Source of the DNA: Symbiodinium natans
Lineage: Eukaryota > Sar > Dinophyceae > Suessiales > Symbiodiniaceae
Direction of reading: 5' to 3'
Assembly (NCBI GenBank): GCA_905221605.1
Contig: CAJNDS010000635.1
Span: 62,001-126,000, forward strand
DNA length: 64,000 bases
This document shows, one piece after another, positions 50,677 to 63,692 of the stretch (the first letter of the stretch is position 1; the number at the start of each line of letters is the position of its first letter). The position numbers and the translations under genes were made by a program. The notes beneath the pieces are model-generated. The model was not told where the DNA came from. It saw nothing but the letters and a program-made list of their open reading frames with translations, and searched no databases.

Positions 50677-50788
50677 CTGCAAGGGGCTATGAAGGGTTTA
50701 GGGTTTAGGGTCTTTAAGTTTAGTTTGAGGGTGTAGGGCTGCAGGGGTTGAGGGTGCCGGGTTTAGTGTTTGGGGCCTGTGCGGTTGA

Positions 50789-50980
50789 GCGCCACACTAC
50801 ACACTCAGCCGCCTGCTTCTACCTGACCCCACGCCCAAGACTCTGCCGAGTGGCCAGGTCCCTGCCCACAAAGTTCGAGGCCAAGTTGTCGAGATGTTGA
50901 GCCATGAGGGCCAAGAGCTCCTTCTAGCCACAAGTGCAGAGGGGGAAATATCACGATTGAGAGAACTGGTACTACCATAG
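50789..50980 (+). CDS. Terminal exon, plus strand
   Basis: It reads PHYTLSRLLLPDPTPKT, LPSGQVPAHKVRGQVVE, MLSHEGQELLLATSAEG, EISRLRELVLP then TAG, about 63 codons. Two minus frames are open opposite (e.g. ALVARRSSWPSWLNIST) but are less balanced. Upstream exon unknown. Confidence 0.48.
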   Translation, partial: APHYTLSRLLLPDPTPKTLPSGQVPAHKVRGQVVEMLSHEGQELLLATSAEGEISRLRELVLP

Positions 50981-51404
50981 TCGTGACTGTGAGAATTGTT
51001 GGCCTTTTGCAGTCTTGGCTGGGCTGCGGCTGGCATGCTGAGTTGGATCTTGAACTGATGATTCCCCAAAGTGCCCGAGCTATCCACGCCAATCCCTGGG
51101 GCTCCCAAGACAAGGGCTTACCTCGAGAACCAGCTTTGTGAGGGTTACGTACACTAAACCCTACAGGCTTTGATTTAAGGGGCTGAGGGGGGGGGGGGGT
51201 AAACCCTACGTACACCCTAACTTACCCTTTCTGCATGGGCCTGAGGCCGGCAGTTGTAAGCCCCTGAAACCTCGCCTAAGACTTGAATGCTTCAGCCCCT
51301 CCACATGATATTTTCCCCACTCGAGAACGCTCGCAGAATTCTGAGAACACTTAGCTAGGATGGCCCTTAAATCCCTCTGAAAAACATTCCTGAATATGAT
51401 CCTC

Positions 51405-51809
51405 TTAAACCCAACAAGTAAAAAAAACACATAAAAATGTCCCAAGGGCCTTCCTAGCTAATGTTCGGGGAGTTCGAAACACCATCGGGCCATCCTCGAG
51501 CTGCTTGTTCTCGATCAGCAAGCTGTTGATCATGCTCATGTAATCCTGCTCCTGGGCGGCTTAGGGTTTAGGGTTTAGGGCGAAAGGAACGAGAATGTCT
51601 GGACCAAGCTCTTACCTGCCGCAGGCCGGCTAGAAAAACCTACAGGCCCTATAAACACCACGAATCCGACAGTCTCTATGAATCTTATACAACTCATTCG
51701 AAGCCCTAGAACCCTGGTGAGCCCCAAGAAAAGGCGGAGCGGCGGCATTCTCCAGCAAACGCCGGCACCATGACACCTCGATGGTGGTGTCCTGAGCCCA
51801 GGGGGCCAT
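51405..51809 (-). CDS. Complete two-exon gene candidate, 83 residues, tail-anchor-like
   Basis: Exon 1, 51713-51809, starts ATG: MAPWAQDTTIEVSWCRR, LLENAAAPPFLGAHQ (32 codons + G). Exon 2, 51405-51559: AQEQDYMSMINSLLIEN, KQLEDGPMVFRTPRTLA, RKALGTFLCVFFTCWV then TAA. The split codon gives Ala. The donor is CACCAGG|GTTCTAGGG; the acceptor CCCTAAACCCTAAG|CC lies in the telomere-like run. The hydrophobic C-terminus (LGTFLCVFFTCWV) could insert in a membrane. An alternative is that the exons belong to a longer gene, with ATG internal. Family not recognised. Confidence 0.6.
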
Positions 51810-51811
51810 GG

Positions 51812-51945
51812 GTTTAGGGTTTAGGGTTTAGGGTGTGGGGTTTACGTTTAGGGTTTAGGGTTAAGGGGTCGCCTTTTTGGGGTAGGGTTTAGGGTTTAGG
51901 GGTTCAGGGTCTTTAGGGTTCCGGGTTTAGGGTTTAGGGCAGATC
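51812..51945 (-). repeat. TTTAGGG telomere-like array
   Basis: Two blocks of TTTAGGG units with GTGTGGGG and TTCAGGG interruptions. It starts 3 nt from the ATG of the gene at 51405-51809. Confidence 0.9.
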
Positions 51946-52075
51946 CTTCAACCGTCAGAGTCCTACATGGGGCTTAGGGTCCTGTACTGAGGATTATGCT
52001 ATTTGGAGGTCGATCAGGGGGATCCCGACATGCAGAAATGCCCATATTTTCGCTTGCCACGACTCCCTATCTGGG

Positions 52076-52439
52076 CTAATGAGCGCAACATGGGAGGTGC
52101 CGGCTCCCAGATTTTGCGGGCAGGGTTAGGGCTTGCAGGGATGCTTTGGTACCTGGTGCCTTTACTTCAGGCATGAAGGTGTCGCTTGACAGTCTAACCG
52201 AGCCGTCACTAGATAATGCTAGCTCAACTTGGGGTCTTGCTTTGCAGCTCGTCCTGTCCCTTGACAAGGGTTTAGGCTTTCTTCCCCGCCCCTCACATGG
52301 ATCAAAGTGGCAAAAACATCGAGCCTTAAAGGGTCTTCTTTTACAGTCGTCTTCTTGTACCCTTCGTGTCAACATACGTGAGGAAACAGCTTCTGGAGAC
52401 CCTCCGAGGCTGCAACCGAAGAGAAAAATGGGGCTCTAG
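52076..52439. CDS. Coding-like block, strand unresolved
   Basis: Minus (52076-52375) reads QVELALSSDGSVRLSSD, TFMPEVKAPGTKASLQ. Plus (52146-52439) reads GAFTSGMKVSLDSLTEP, SLDNASSTWGLALQLVL. Both are about 98 codons. 52440-53040 contains only weak frames and a duplicated GAACCCGAGAGACGGGG near 52922-52955. Confidence 0.38.
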
Positions 52440-53040
52440 TGCTCTAGCAAGGGATCCTGGAGTGGGATCCTGGCCTCAAGGGGAAGACCCCTGAACAATC
52501 AACCCCAAAGCGAAGACTAGAAGGAGGTAGCGGAGCTTCGTCAAGAGAGCATCCCGCTTGCCTACTGTTCTTAGTAGGGTATGACGAAACTTAGCACCTT
52601 GTATCCCCCCATATGCACCATTTACAGTTTTACGCAGGGTATCTAATTCTCTCATTCCCTGCTAAGAGCCGGCAAGCATAGAATCCTGACCCCAGAGCCT
52701 GAGGAACACTGGCTTTCGGGATTCAACTCTTGGGGTACCCGTATGTAGACTTCAGGAGTTTTCAAGTCGTTGTTCAGAGGGCCTGCCGGGGTTTTATGGG
52801 ATTTCAGGCAGGGTTTGGGGAAACCCCACAACCAAAAAAAACCTTTTCAGGGATTTTAGGTCCCAACTCAAGGCCTTCTCACCAGCCATGGTTTTGTTGC
52901 AGCGGCGCAGGGGTACAAAGCGAACCCGAGAGACGGGGAACCCGAGAGACGGGGGAGGTGGGCCAAAGGCTTCTGGGGTTAAGGGTGTAGGGTATGGGAG
53001 GGTTTAGGGCTACTAGGGCTTTGGTGCTTCTAGGGTTTAG

Positions 53041-53132
53041 GGCTCCTGCTTCCCGACGAGCGAAGCCTTGTTTCAGTGCCTCTGGATTGTTTTGCTATAA
53101 CCATTGCAAGCCGACGACACCCAAAAACCTAA
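53041..53132 (+). CDS. Terminal exon with TTTAG acceptor
   Basis: Two bases plus 29 codons: LLLPDERSLVSVPLDCF, AITIASRRHPKT then TAA. It directly follows GGGTTTAG|, so the telomere-like repeat supplies the acceptor. A longer overlapping plus frame (52994-53182) is a weaker alternative. Confidence 0.45.
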
Positions 53133-53183
53133 GACTGTGGTCCTCAGCTGTCCTAGAGCCCTCGAAGCCCTCACTGTCCTAGA

Positions 53184-53387
53184 GTGACTTATCTGGGGGG
53201 TCTGGAACAAGTGCGACTTGCTCACGCAGTGAGCGAGCTTTGTAATTGCGGAGGATCTTCGTTCAAAAACCTGACTTCGAGGCTTATAGGGTTAACGCTC
53301 GTTGCGGTTCATGGAGCCCTGTGTTTTCAACAATGCCGCTTGTATGCGCTAAACTCTGCGGGCCAATGCGTGCAAGGGGCGACATGA
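53184..53387 (+). CDS. Unknown ORF, 67 codons
   Basis: It reads LEQVRLAHAVSELCNCG, GSSFKNLTSRLIGLTLV, AVHGALCFQQCRLYALN, SAGQCVQGAT then TGA. Cys-containing with a hydrophobic middle. No ATG (GTG at 53184), so it is probably an exon. Confidence 0.4.
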   Translation: MTYLGGLEQVRLAHAVSELCNCGGSSFKNLTSRLIGLTLVAVHGALCFQQCRLYALNSAGQCVQGAT

Positions 53388-53668
53388 TGGAGAAAGGCCC
53401 TTGAAATTTATCCCGCAACCTGCGCAAACCCTATTTAATTATGCGAGGAAGAGCCCAGTCTCGCTGCTTACACCCGCAACCGGAACAGTAACCCTGTAAG
53501 CCCTAGACCCCGAACCCCAAACCCTTAGCCAGGTCTATGGAAGGCCCCTCTGCTTATACCTTCAGATTCAATCATCCCGACCTTTGCGTATAACCAGGTG
53601 TATGCTCTAGGGTGTAGGATTGAGGGGGACATTCAATTTTGGGGGCCTAGGGGTTTTGACTCTTTCAG

Positions 53669-53739
53669 AGGACACTGTGCGAGCACGAAAGTCTGGATGA
53701 GCGAGCCGAAGCCGTCTCCCGCAGCCAGGGAACCCGAAG
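53669..53739 (+). CDS. Plus-strand coiled-coil exon
   Basis: RTLCEHESLDERAEAVS, RSQGTR between GACTCTTTCAG| and CGAAG|GTTAAAC. Good acceptor tract. 53740-54651 has degenerate repeats and no other supportable gene. Confidence 0.45.
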
Positions 53740-54651
53740 GTTAAACCTCCCTAAGCCCCAAACACCCGCAGATCCTTCCTAGATCATGAGGCCCTAAAGA
53801 CTTTCAAGCTCAGCGGCCGTCTAAGAAATAAGCAAGGAAGGATCAAGTCTGGGACTTTTTCTCAGAGGGCGCGCGTGCGCAGAGGGCGCACATGTGCAGA
53901 ACCGCGGCACCTGCATAGGGTTTTAGGGGTAAGTATTCGACTTTATATTGAAGCTGCTTGTGTCGGCTTCGGGCCTGACCGAAGATGCCCAGGCCCCATT
54001 CCTATCAGCCTGTTTTCTTCAGTCTTTATGGTCTAGTAGAGCCCATGACATGTGACGGGAAATGCGTGTCGCCCTAAACCCAACTACAAGCAAGAAGAGA
54101 CATCGCTTAAACCCTGAGCCCTTCACCCTGCCGGGAGATAACTGTAAACTGCAAACCCTGTAACCCAACCTTTTGGTGTCCGTAGTTGAAACTTCACATC
54201 AACGCCGGCACGAACAACATCGGGGGTTAGGTTTGACTAAGGTGCCGGGGTTTAGGCTTTTCAGGCTTCGGGTGGGGTTTTGGGCATTATTTAACGGACT
54301 TATTGGGGTTAGTAAGGGTCGTGGGCTGTATTTAGCTATTCATTGGATTTAGGGAACCCTCAGTTTCGGAACTCTTTTCTTGAAGCACACTGGGATGCTC
54401 TAAATCTCTGTGGCGATACAAGATCGAAGCAGGCTTATCACCCTACAAACCCTAAACCTAAGCCTAAACCCTGAAGATATTCTCAAGGAGTCCTCTGGCG
54501 ACTTGGATGGGAAGTGATTTTAACTGATCTGATCCGCTTGGAGGCTAATCGGTAGTTGCAGTAGGGTTTAGGGTTTAGGTTTTAGGGTTTAGGGTTCCCC
54601 AAAACATATCACACGTCACGAAAGATGCTATGCTTCTGGCCCTACTCATAA

Positions 54652-54834
54652 CTAGCCATGAACCTCCAGGCAAGCCCCAGTGCCCTTTGCGCAGAAGCGT
54701 CTTTCCGAAGCTGTGACCGCGGTCGCCGAAACATCAGGTGAAACGACCCCGTATGTATAACGCACAAATTCAGGCAAGTTCCTACTCTTACCGTTGATTT
54801 GCAGCTCGTGGTTCAGATGTTGACACTGTCGTGC
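54652..54834 (-). CDS. Two exons of unknown gene, last exon overlaps family C end
   Basis: 54792-54834 reads ARQCQHLNHELQIN between GCTGGCAG| and AACG|GTAAGAGT (near-consensus donor). 54652-54710 reads SERRFCAKGTGACLEVHG then TAG after GGTCACAG|. The split codon gives Ala. The 81-nt intron is also open in frame, so retention would be readable. The final codons (CTGGAGGTTCATGG) coincide with the end of the family C repeat also found at 26573-26667. Confidence 0.5.
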   Translation of the reverse strand, partial: ARQCQHLNHELQINGKSRNLPEFVRYTYGVVSPDVSATAVTASERRFCAKGTGACLEVHG

Positions 54835-54908
54835 CTGCCAGCATGCAGCGGCAGATAAAAAAGCTCCGAACATAATCAACCAGAACTGTGCTCTAGCAAG
54901 GAATACAG

Positions 54909-54962
54909 TATATATATATATATTATGTATATATATATACATATATATATATATATGTATAT
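54909..54962. repeat. TATA microsatellite
   Basis: TATATATATATTATGTATATA and related units. Confidence 0.9.
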
Positions 54963-55344
54963 GCAGCTGGAAACGTTGCGGAAGCAAATGGCTGCTTTGT
55001 GGGCTCCGGTTTCCAGGCAGGCATTCGACCCTAAACTTGCAAACACATCCGAAAGTTCTACAAATCCTAAAAACCCTAACCCTGAACCCTACAAGTGCCT
55101 ATAACTGTCTATAGCTCTACTACAAGCTGCCTACAACTCCAAGCCCTACCTTTGTCGGTTGCCTAAGAGCCCCATAAGGGCTCTTGATCCCAAGACTGTC
55201 AACAGAGTAGGTTTTGGGTTCTGGAAGTACTCTTCGGTTTGCTTCAGGGTCAGTAAGATGAGAATCTACTCCCTTCCACTCTGAAAATACAACCCCAAAA
55301 CCGTAAACCCTACCTGGTGTGGCATGCTCTACGGCTCAAGGCCT

Positions 55345-55430
55345 CTATTGTTGATCTTCGGGCGCGGCTTCCAGCGCACCGTTCTTGACCTTGTCCGGCT
55401 CCTCGCGCAAAGGGGGCTTCGTGGAATCAG
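55345..55430 (-). CDS. Terminal exon, charged tail
   Basis: Two bases plus 27 codons: DSTKPPLREEPDKVKNG, ALEAAPEDQQ then TAG, after GGATGCAG|. A disordered, charged C-terminus. It may follow the open segment at 55448-55666 as the same gene. Confidence 0.52.
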
Positions 55431-55447
55431 CTGCATCCCCGAAAAGT

Positions 55448-55666
55448 TCAGGGCCTGATCGCTAAACCCTCCATGAGCCCCAATTCAATAGCGCATAAGA
55501 CTGAGTTCTGAGTCAGTGGCCGTGTAAACATAGGTAAGCTTTTGGGGAACCCTTCATAAAGCATCCCATTCTCACCAGACGCAGTATAAAAAGGGACCCA
55601 CTCGCGGGAGGCCTGGCTTCTTTGTGGAGATGCGATGTTGAGCCCTTGTTTTGGGTTGCTGACCAT
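55448..55666 (-). CDS. Unknown ORF, 72 codons
   Basis: It reads MVSNPKQGLNIASPQRS, QASREWVPFYTASGENG, MLYEGFPKSLPMFTRPL, TQNSVLCAIELGLMEGL. A second minus frame (55513-55746) overlaps upstream. No family recognised. Confidence 0.45.
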   Translation of the reverse strand: MVSNPKQGLNIASPQRSQASREWVPFYTASGENGMLYEGFPKSLPMFTRPLTQNSVLCAIELGLMEGLAIRP

Positions 55667-56000
55667 GTGTGTTGTTTTGGGGCGACCCTTCCATCAACAA
55701 AGCTCCACCAATTCCCCAAGCCACCCACTTCGCCCCCAAAAAACAAACACGTAGATTAACCATTGGGGCAACTTGAAACCCTTAAGCCCTAAGCCCCAAG
55801 GCCCTATACCACAAACACTGCTGGACACCAAAGCTTCTTCGGGGCAGAGGGGACTTCGCACAAAGTTAGTCAGTGAACCATGGCAAGTCCAAGGCGAGCA
55901 GGAGGTTGGCAGGGTATAATAGAGGGCTATAAACTGATGGGTCTAAATTGAGGGCTTAGGGTTTAGGATTTCGGGATTAGGGGATATTTGGGGTAGGTGA

Positions 56001-56210
56001 TTATGAATTGGGATTGTGAGGGGATAATATTGGTGGGACTTGTGACGGTGGGGTCTTGATGTCGAGCATGTCAGCTTCAAAGCGCAGGCAGCTACCAGTT
56101 ACACCATACCTTGCGGGATCCCACTCTGCACCATGATACAACAAGCTTCCTACCCCAACTTCGCCCGCAACTAGCAGGATGTCAAGTGGAGCGTGACCTT
56201 CAAAACTCAA
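56001..56210 (-). CDS. Unknown terminal exon or small gene, 69 codons
   Basis: It reads HAPLDILLVAGEVGVGS, LLYHGAEWDPARYGVTG, SCLRFEADMLDIKTPPS, QVPPILSPHNPNS then TAA. A possible acceptor TTTTGAAG|GT sits at the start. The alternating hydrophobic pattern suggests a folded domain. Not recognised. Confidence 0.5.
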   Translation of the reverse strand: MSFEGHAPLDILLVAGEVGVGSLLYHGAEWDPARYGVTGSCLRFEADMLDIKTPPSQVPPILSPHNPNS

Positions 56211-56315
56211 GCCCTCGAAGCCTCACACGGCTAGGATCTCAAATGCCCCAAAGAGCTCACGCCCAAAAACCTGCAGCCACCCTCCCCAAAGCCCCCCATT
56301 CCTCCCCCTTGAGGG

Positions 56316-56642
56316 ATGGCTCTGGCAGGAGCTTCTCGGCATTGCCTTCTGCCGCTTCTGCCTGAAACGCAGGTTTCGCGGGGGGAGGGAAGATATAGCT
56401 CAGGGTTGATGGGCGCAGTTTCTGGAGACCTGGAGCGGGGGGGTCAGGATATCAACCACCGATATCCTACTTCGAAAGCCAAGACTTGCCGAAGCTTGGG
56501 AAGAGGCTCATTTTGGCCAGATCATCGGCCAGCGAGTCTCTGCCCGTGCCTTGCCTTCCGAAAGCAAAGCCTGAGCAAATTGAAGAAGGTTCCTCAAAAG
56601 GCTGAAAATCTGTACAGGCGGCTTAGCGTGATTCAACCTTAG
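56316..56642 (+). CDS. Weak ORF, 108 codons
   Basis: It reads MALAGASRHCLLPLLPE, then SLSKLKKVPQKAENLYRR, LSVIQP then TAG. The C-terminal part is the more protein-like. Confidence 0.35.
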   Translation: MALAGASRHCLLPLLPETQVSRGEGRYSSGLMGAVSGDLERGGQDINHRYPTSKAKTCRSLGRGSFWPDHRPASLCPCLAFRKQSLSKLKKVPQKAENLYRRLSVIQP

Positions 56643-56682
56643 TAGGCCCGAGCGCGCCAGAAGGCTCTAAGGGTTTATACAG

Positions 56683-60120
<3,438 letters not shown>

Positions 60121-60149
60121 TAACACCCTGGGGCCTCCTTGATGCTGAC

Positions 60150-60204
60150 CTCCGGATTGGCGAGGTTCCAGCGCCATATGAGGTTCACAGTTTTCCAGAC
60201 CGTC
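60150..60204 (-). CDS. Internal exon, aromatic-rich
   Basis: One base plus 18 codons: TVWKTVNLIWRWNLANPE, between GGAACCCAG| and CGGAG|GTCAGC. The frame could also continue to TACAGG|GTTTAGGG. The downstream intron start matches that after the exon at 43939. Confidence 0.5.
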
Positions 60205-60244
60205 CTGGGTTCCGGATTGCAGGCTTGTACGGGGCTTAACATGG

Positions 60245-60290
60245 TTTAACCCTAAACCCTAAACCGTAAACCCTAAACCCTAAACCCTTT
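60245..60290 (+). repeat. CCCTAAA telomere-like array
   Basis: Six units, one with CGTAAA. Further short arrays are at 60428-60458 and 60946-60985. Confidence 0.9.
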
Positions 60291-60756
60291 ACTGTTGAGC
60301 TTAGGATTTTGTTCCGAAAGTTTAGAGAGTTCGAGAAGATGGAGGCGCCGCTTACCCCTTTCCACTTCTCAGAGCCCAGCATTCAACGAAGGGGAACCCA
60401 CTTTGCGTCACAGGGAAACCTTGACGGCCCCTACACCCTAAACCCTAAACCCTAAACCCTCACAGGCGGTTGAAAAAGAGGAGCCAGGCCTTAGTGGCCT
60501 CAACCAGTAAAACCTCCTCTATTTCTCCCTAAGTGCAGTGGTGAAGTCTCGTGGTACTCGCTTCGGGAGACGGTGTGATCAAGAGCCAAGCAGTCTAAGC
60601 TGAAGCTGAGAGAGGCTCGGCTATCTGAAGCCCCAAACAGACAGAAGACGTGTCCTAAACGCCAAACCCTCGGGTCCTCGTGCCCATGATGCACATGATC
60701 AGCTGCGCAATAGCGTAGACATTTCCTGAGCTTCCCAAGTCAAGTTTAATGGTGCC

Positions 60757-60951
60757 GTGCCTACCCCGAGGATCTCCGTTGACTCACTTGTGGGGCTTGC
60801 GGAATTCGAAGCAGTGAGGTACATGAACTTCGAATACAGGACCGGCTTCGCGTTCCTATGCTGCTACACGCCAGCGGGCGCACTCTACAGCGAAGATGAG
60901 CTGAAGGCGATATTGGTGGCGAGGGGCTTGGGTGGGCTTGGATGTCCCTAA
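60757..60951 (+). CDS. Unknown protein end, 64 codons; stop in telomeric repeat
   Basis: It reads ISVDSLVGLAEFEAVRY, MNFEYRTGFAFLCCYTP, AGALYSEDELKAILVAR, GLGGLGCP then TAA, where the TAA is the first TAA of a CCCTAAA array. GTG is the only early start, so it is more likely a terminal exon (acceptor CCCCGAG|). Very good coding composition; family not recognised. Confidence 0.52.
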   Translation: MPTPRISVDSLVGLAEFEAVRYMNFEYRTGFAFLCCYTPAGALYSEDELKAILVARGLGGLGCP

Positions 60952-61152
60952 ACCCTAAACCCTAAACCCTAAACCCTAAACCCCAGACCTTCAGGAAGTT
61001 GAGGGGCTTTGTGGTCGAGGCGCTTCGGGCTCAGGGGTATGGAGGTGGAGGTGTGGGGAAGCTTAGGGATTCGAACCCCGAAGCTCCAAAGTATGCCAAA
61101 TCCTAAACCCTAAACCCTAAACCTAAACCCTAAACTCAGTAAGTGCAAAGTC

Positions 61153-61322
61153 TTACATCCCAAATTCACGCGCCACAGAATTCTGCACTCTCAACTCTAA
61201 AAAACACTTTCGGCGGCAAGACCACGTACCCGTATCCCGACTAGCTACATAGACCCTGCAAACCCTAAACTTCCACAGCAAGTGCAGGCCCTGCGGCGGC
61301 CACCATAGTCCACCAGGAAGCG
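61153..61322 (-). CDS. Unknown terminal exon
   Basis: It reads HCRPLPGGLWWPPQGLH, LLWKFRVCRVYVASRDT, WSCRRKCFLELRVQNSV, AREFGM then TAA. The frame stays open upstream to 61368, overlapping the next gene end. Confidence 0.42.
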
Positions 61323-61324
61323 GC

Positions 61325-61762
61325 CTACAATGGGACCTTTGAGGTCTTGGGATGAGTTTCAAGGCCACTTAAGGTTGAAGGCCTCTTTGTCAGGGCTTGA
61401 AGTTTCAGGTCCAGGGTGCCGCTGTTGCCGCGTGCAAGGTGCGAGGGGGGTTCGGTGTGGGGCTTGGGATTTGATTTTTGGTTTAAGGGCTCGAAGCTTA
61501 ATCGGGATACATAAGATACAGCATACATACGTATTATGTACATATATATATATACATACGTATACAGCTCGGGTTTTTCAATAAGAACCTGACCAACATC
61601 AAGACCTGCCCAAATGCTGGATGCTCCAGGCCCTCGGTCTGCTTCACCGGAATCGGACACACAGCCCGGAGCACTCCCTCCTCCAAAAACAAGGGGGCCC
61701 CGTATTTGGTGGATATTCAAGCTTAGGCCATTTATCGCCATCTGCACCCTGATGCCCACCAC
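61325..61762 (-). CDS. Unknown ORF, 145 codons, AT microsatellite inside
   Basis: The N-terminal part reads GIRVQMAINGLSLNIHQ, IRGPLVFGGGSAPGCVS, SSIWAGLDVGQVLIEKP. The C-terminal part reads SHLARGNSGTLDLKLQA, LTKRPSTLSGLETHPK. Between them 61500-61570 is a TATACATACG microsatellite, probably within an intron. No family recognised. Confidence 0.45.
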   Translation of the reverse strand: MVGIRVQMAINGLSLNIHQIRGPLVFGGGSAPGCVSDSGEADRGPGASSIWAGLDVGQVLIEKPELYTYVYIYMYIIRMYAVSYVSRLSFEPLNQKSNPKPHTEPPSHLARGNSGTLDLKLQALTKRPSTLSGLETHPKTSKVPL

Positions 61763-61899
61763 TCAAACCTCGAGGTCCCTCCCCCCCCCAAACCTGTGTA
61801 AGTCGCACCAAGCTGAACTATTCTATCCTTTTATGTTACCGTTGGCAAGGTAGGGAAAGCAGCAATGGGGCATTATTGAAAGTGCTACCATAACCCGAG

Positions 61900-62230
61900 A
61901 CCCTGAACCCTAAACCCTCAAATTGCTATTCCAACCCTAAACCCTAAATCCTAAACCCTAAATCCTAAACCCTAAACTCTAAACATTCTACTTACCACCC
62001 TTTCAGCGCCAAGATTCCCATAAACCGACTCACGGTCACCTGGGAGCCGCAAGAGTCTGAGGGGTCCAAGGCTTCAGATGCTTCGGGGGTCTGCGGGGGC
62101 TTGGGGGGGTTCTGAGAGTTGAGTTAGGGTTTGAGGGTTTAGGGTTTCGGGTTAGGGATTTTAGGGTTCAGGGTTCAGGGTTTCGGGTTTAGGATTGAGG
62201 GTTTAGGGGCTTTGAGGGTTTAGGGGCTTT
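61900..62230. repeat. CCCTAAA array, GC-rich island, TTTAGGG array
   Basis: Units point left at 61900-61985 and right at 62125-62230, with a 130-bp non-repeat island between. The same outward arrangement as around other exons. Confidence 0.85.
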
Positions 62231-62250
62231 GAGGTTATTTGTTTTAGACT

Positions 62251-62725
62251 TTGAGAGGGTTACGACACGACCTGGGTCCGAAACCCTGCAACCCGCTGGA
62301 TCTTGAAGCGCAAGCCCTGAACCCTCCCGTCGAGTCGAAACCAAGATCTCAGATCCCTTGCATGTGCGGGAAACGTGCTGCAGCCACCGGATCCTCAGCG
62401 TTGATATCGTGCGGGCATGGATGCTCTGGCCCACCGGATGCTCTGCATGGCACGTTATTATCGTGTGAGCAAGGATGCTCTGGGCAAGGGATGCACTGGT
62501 ATTCTTGTCCTGCGCATGGATGCTCTGGGCAGTACAGTTTAGAGTACGCTGCAACATGTAAGATGCTTGAAATGCAGGAAAACGCACATGCACGACGGAT
62601 TTGCGTACCCAAGTCCGTCCAAGAAACGGTTCAGGCAGGCAAAGCAGATTCCAGAAGGAACAAGCTGAACATGCCAAAAAAAAACAATACAAAACCATGG
62701 CAACATAATTGACTACGTAACCCAA
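62251..62725. CDS. Cys-rich repeat ORFs on both strands
   Basis: A near-repeated 15-mer, GGATGCTCTGGGC and variants, occurs four times (62418-62535). Plus reads GHGCSGPPD, EQGCSGQG, AHGCSGQY. Minus reads CPEHPCAGQ, CPEHPCSHD, GPEHPCPHD. Plus is open 153 codons, minus 178. Only one, if either, is real. Confidence 0.35.
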
Positions 62726-62759
62726 AAAGCTGCTGCTGAAGCGCCGTCTGCTAAACCCT

Positions 62760-63192
62760 ATAAGCCTTCCTTCCAGAGTTTAAGGTTCTGTGGCTGAAGG
62801 TTTTAGGGTTTTGGGGCATAGGATTTTGGGTTGAAGGTTCTAGGGTTTGAGGTTTTGGGGCTATAAGGTTGTAGGGCTTAAGGTGGTAGGGTTTTAGGTT
62901 CAAGGGTTTTAGGTTCTAGAGTCCTCAAAACCTCTGAGGTGGCTGCCTCTGGCTCTGGAGGGAATTCGGCCCTATGAACCCTTCAGAGGGTTACAAAAGG
63001 GTATGCAAGGCGAACTCCCCAGTTCCCTATCAAGAAGTAATAGGCCAGTCCACTTACGGCTCCTGAAGAGAAGGTCCGACCCGGACCCGGGAAGCAAACC
63101 AAAGCACTCCCTAACCAAAAGCCCGAAACCCGAAACCCCATCAAAGCACTCTTCGCCACGGTTTAGGGTTTAGGGTTTAGGGTTTAGGGTTT
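62760..63192 (-). repeat. Degenerate GGTTTTAGG repeat and TTTAGGG array
   Basis: 62765-62935 is AAGGTTTTAGGGTTTTGG-like. 63160-63192 is pure TTTAGGG. No gene is supported between. Confidence 0.8.
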
Positions 63193-63201
63193 CGGGTTTT
63201 T

Positions 63202-63441
63202 ATGAACCCACATGCAGGAGGCTGCAGTGTTGAATGGGCATTAGGGCAGCAAGTTCCTCATGATAAGCGAGTTCTGAGGGGGGCATACTTCGCAAATGAA
63301 GCTCCTTTACGGTTTAGGGCTCCCGTATGCAGCCACATAAACCATAAGCCTCATAACCACCACCCAGTCACGGCAGACAGCTGCCGCAATCGATACTCGG
63401 CGTTGCTGAAGCCTGGGGGGGGGGGGGGGGGGGCTGTTTAG
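63202..63441 (+). CDS. Unknown ORF, 79 codons, starts in repeat
   Basis: ATG lies 9 nt after a TTTAGGG array. It reads MNPHAGGCSVEWALGQQ, VPHDKRVLRGAYFANEA, PLRFRAPVCSHINHKPH, DSCRNRYSALLKP and runs into poly-G. ATGAACCC right after an array also starts the ORF at 48277. The true 3' end may be spliced. Confidence 0.42.
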   Translation: MNPHAGGCSVEWALGQQVPHDKRVLRGAYFANEAPLRFRAPVCSHINHKPHNHHPVTADSCRNRYSALLKPGGGGGGAV

Positions 63442-63692
63442 GGCTAAGGGTCACTGCATTTTTGGGTCGATGTCATTATCATAGGGTTTGAGTTCATAGA
63501 TGCCCTTCGGATTCAGGTAGTCTTAACATCTAGGCTGCGCCTAAGAACCAGGGGCTCTGAACCAACTCTAAGCAGACCATTCGGTCGCCGATTCATCACT
63601 GCTTCTCGTGGCAGAGCCCTCAACACCAGCGAGAGCCCCAAGCCCTTCACAGCTCAAGGCAAACTAAGCCCTAAACACTAAACCCTCAAACC

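Noticed and set aside
56050-56110. tRNA-like GTGTAACTGGTAGCTGC on minus
   Set aside because: No T-arm or acceptor stem, and the segment reads well as protein (56001-56210).
61064-61085. T-arm-like GGGGTTCGAATCCC on minus
   Set aside because: No A-box or cloverleaf upstream; the surrounding sequence is telomere-like repeat.
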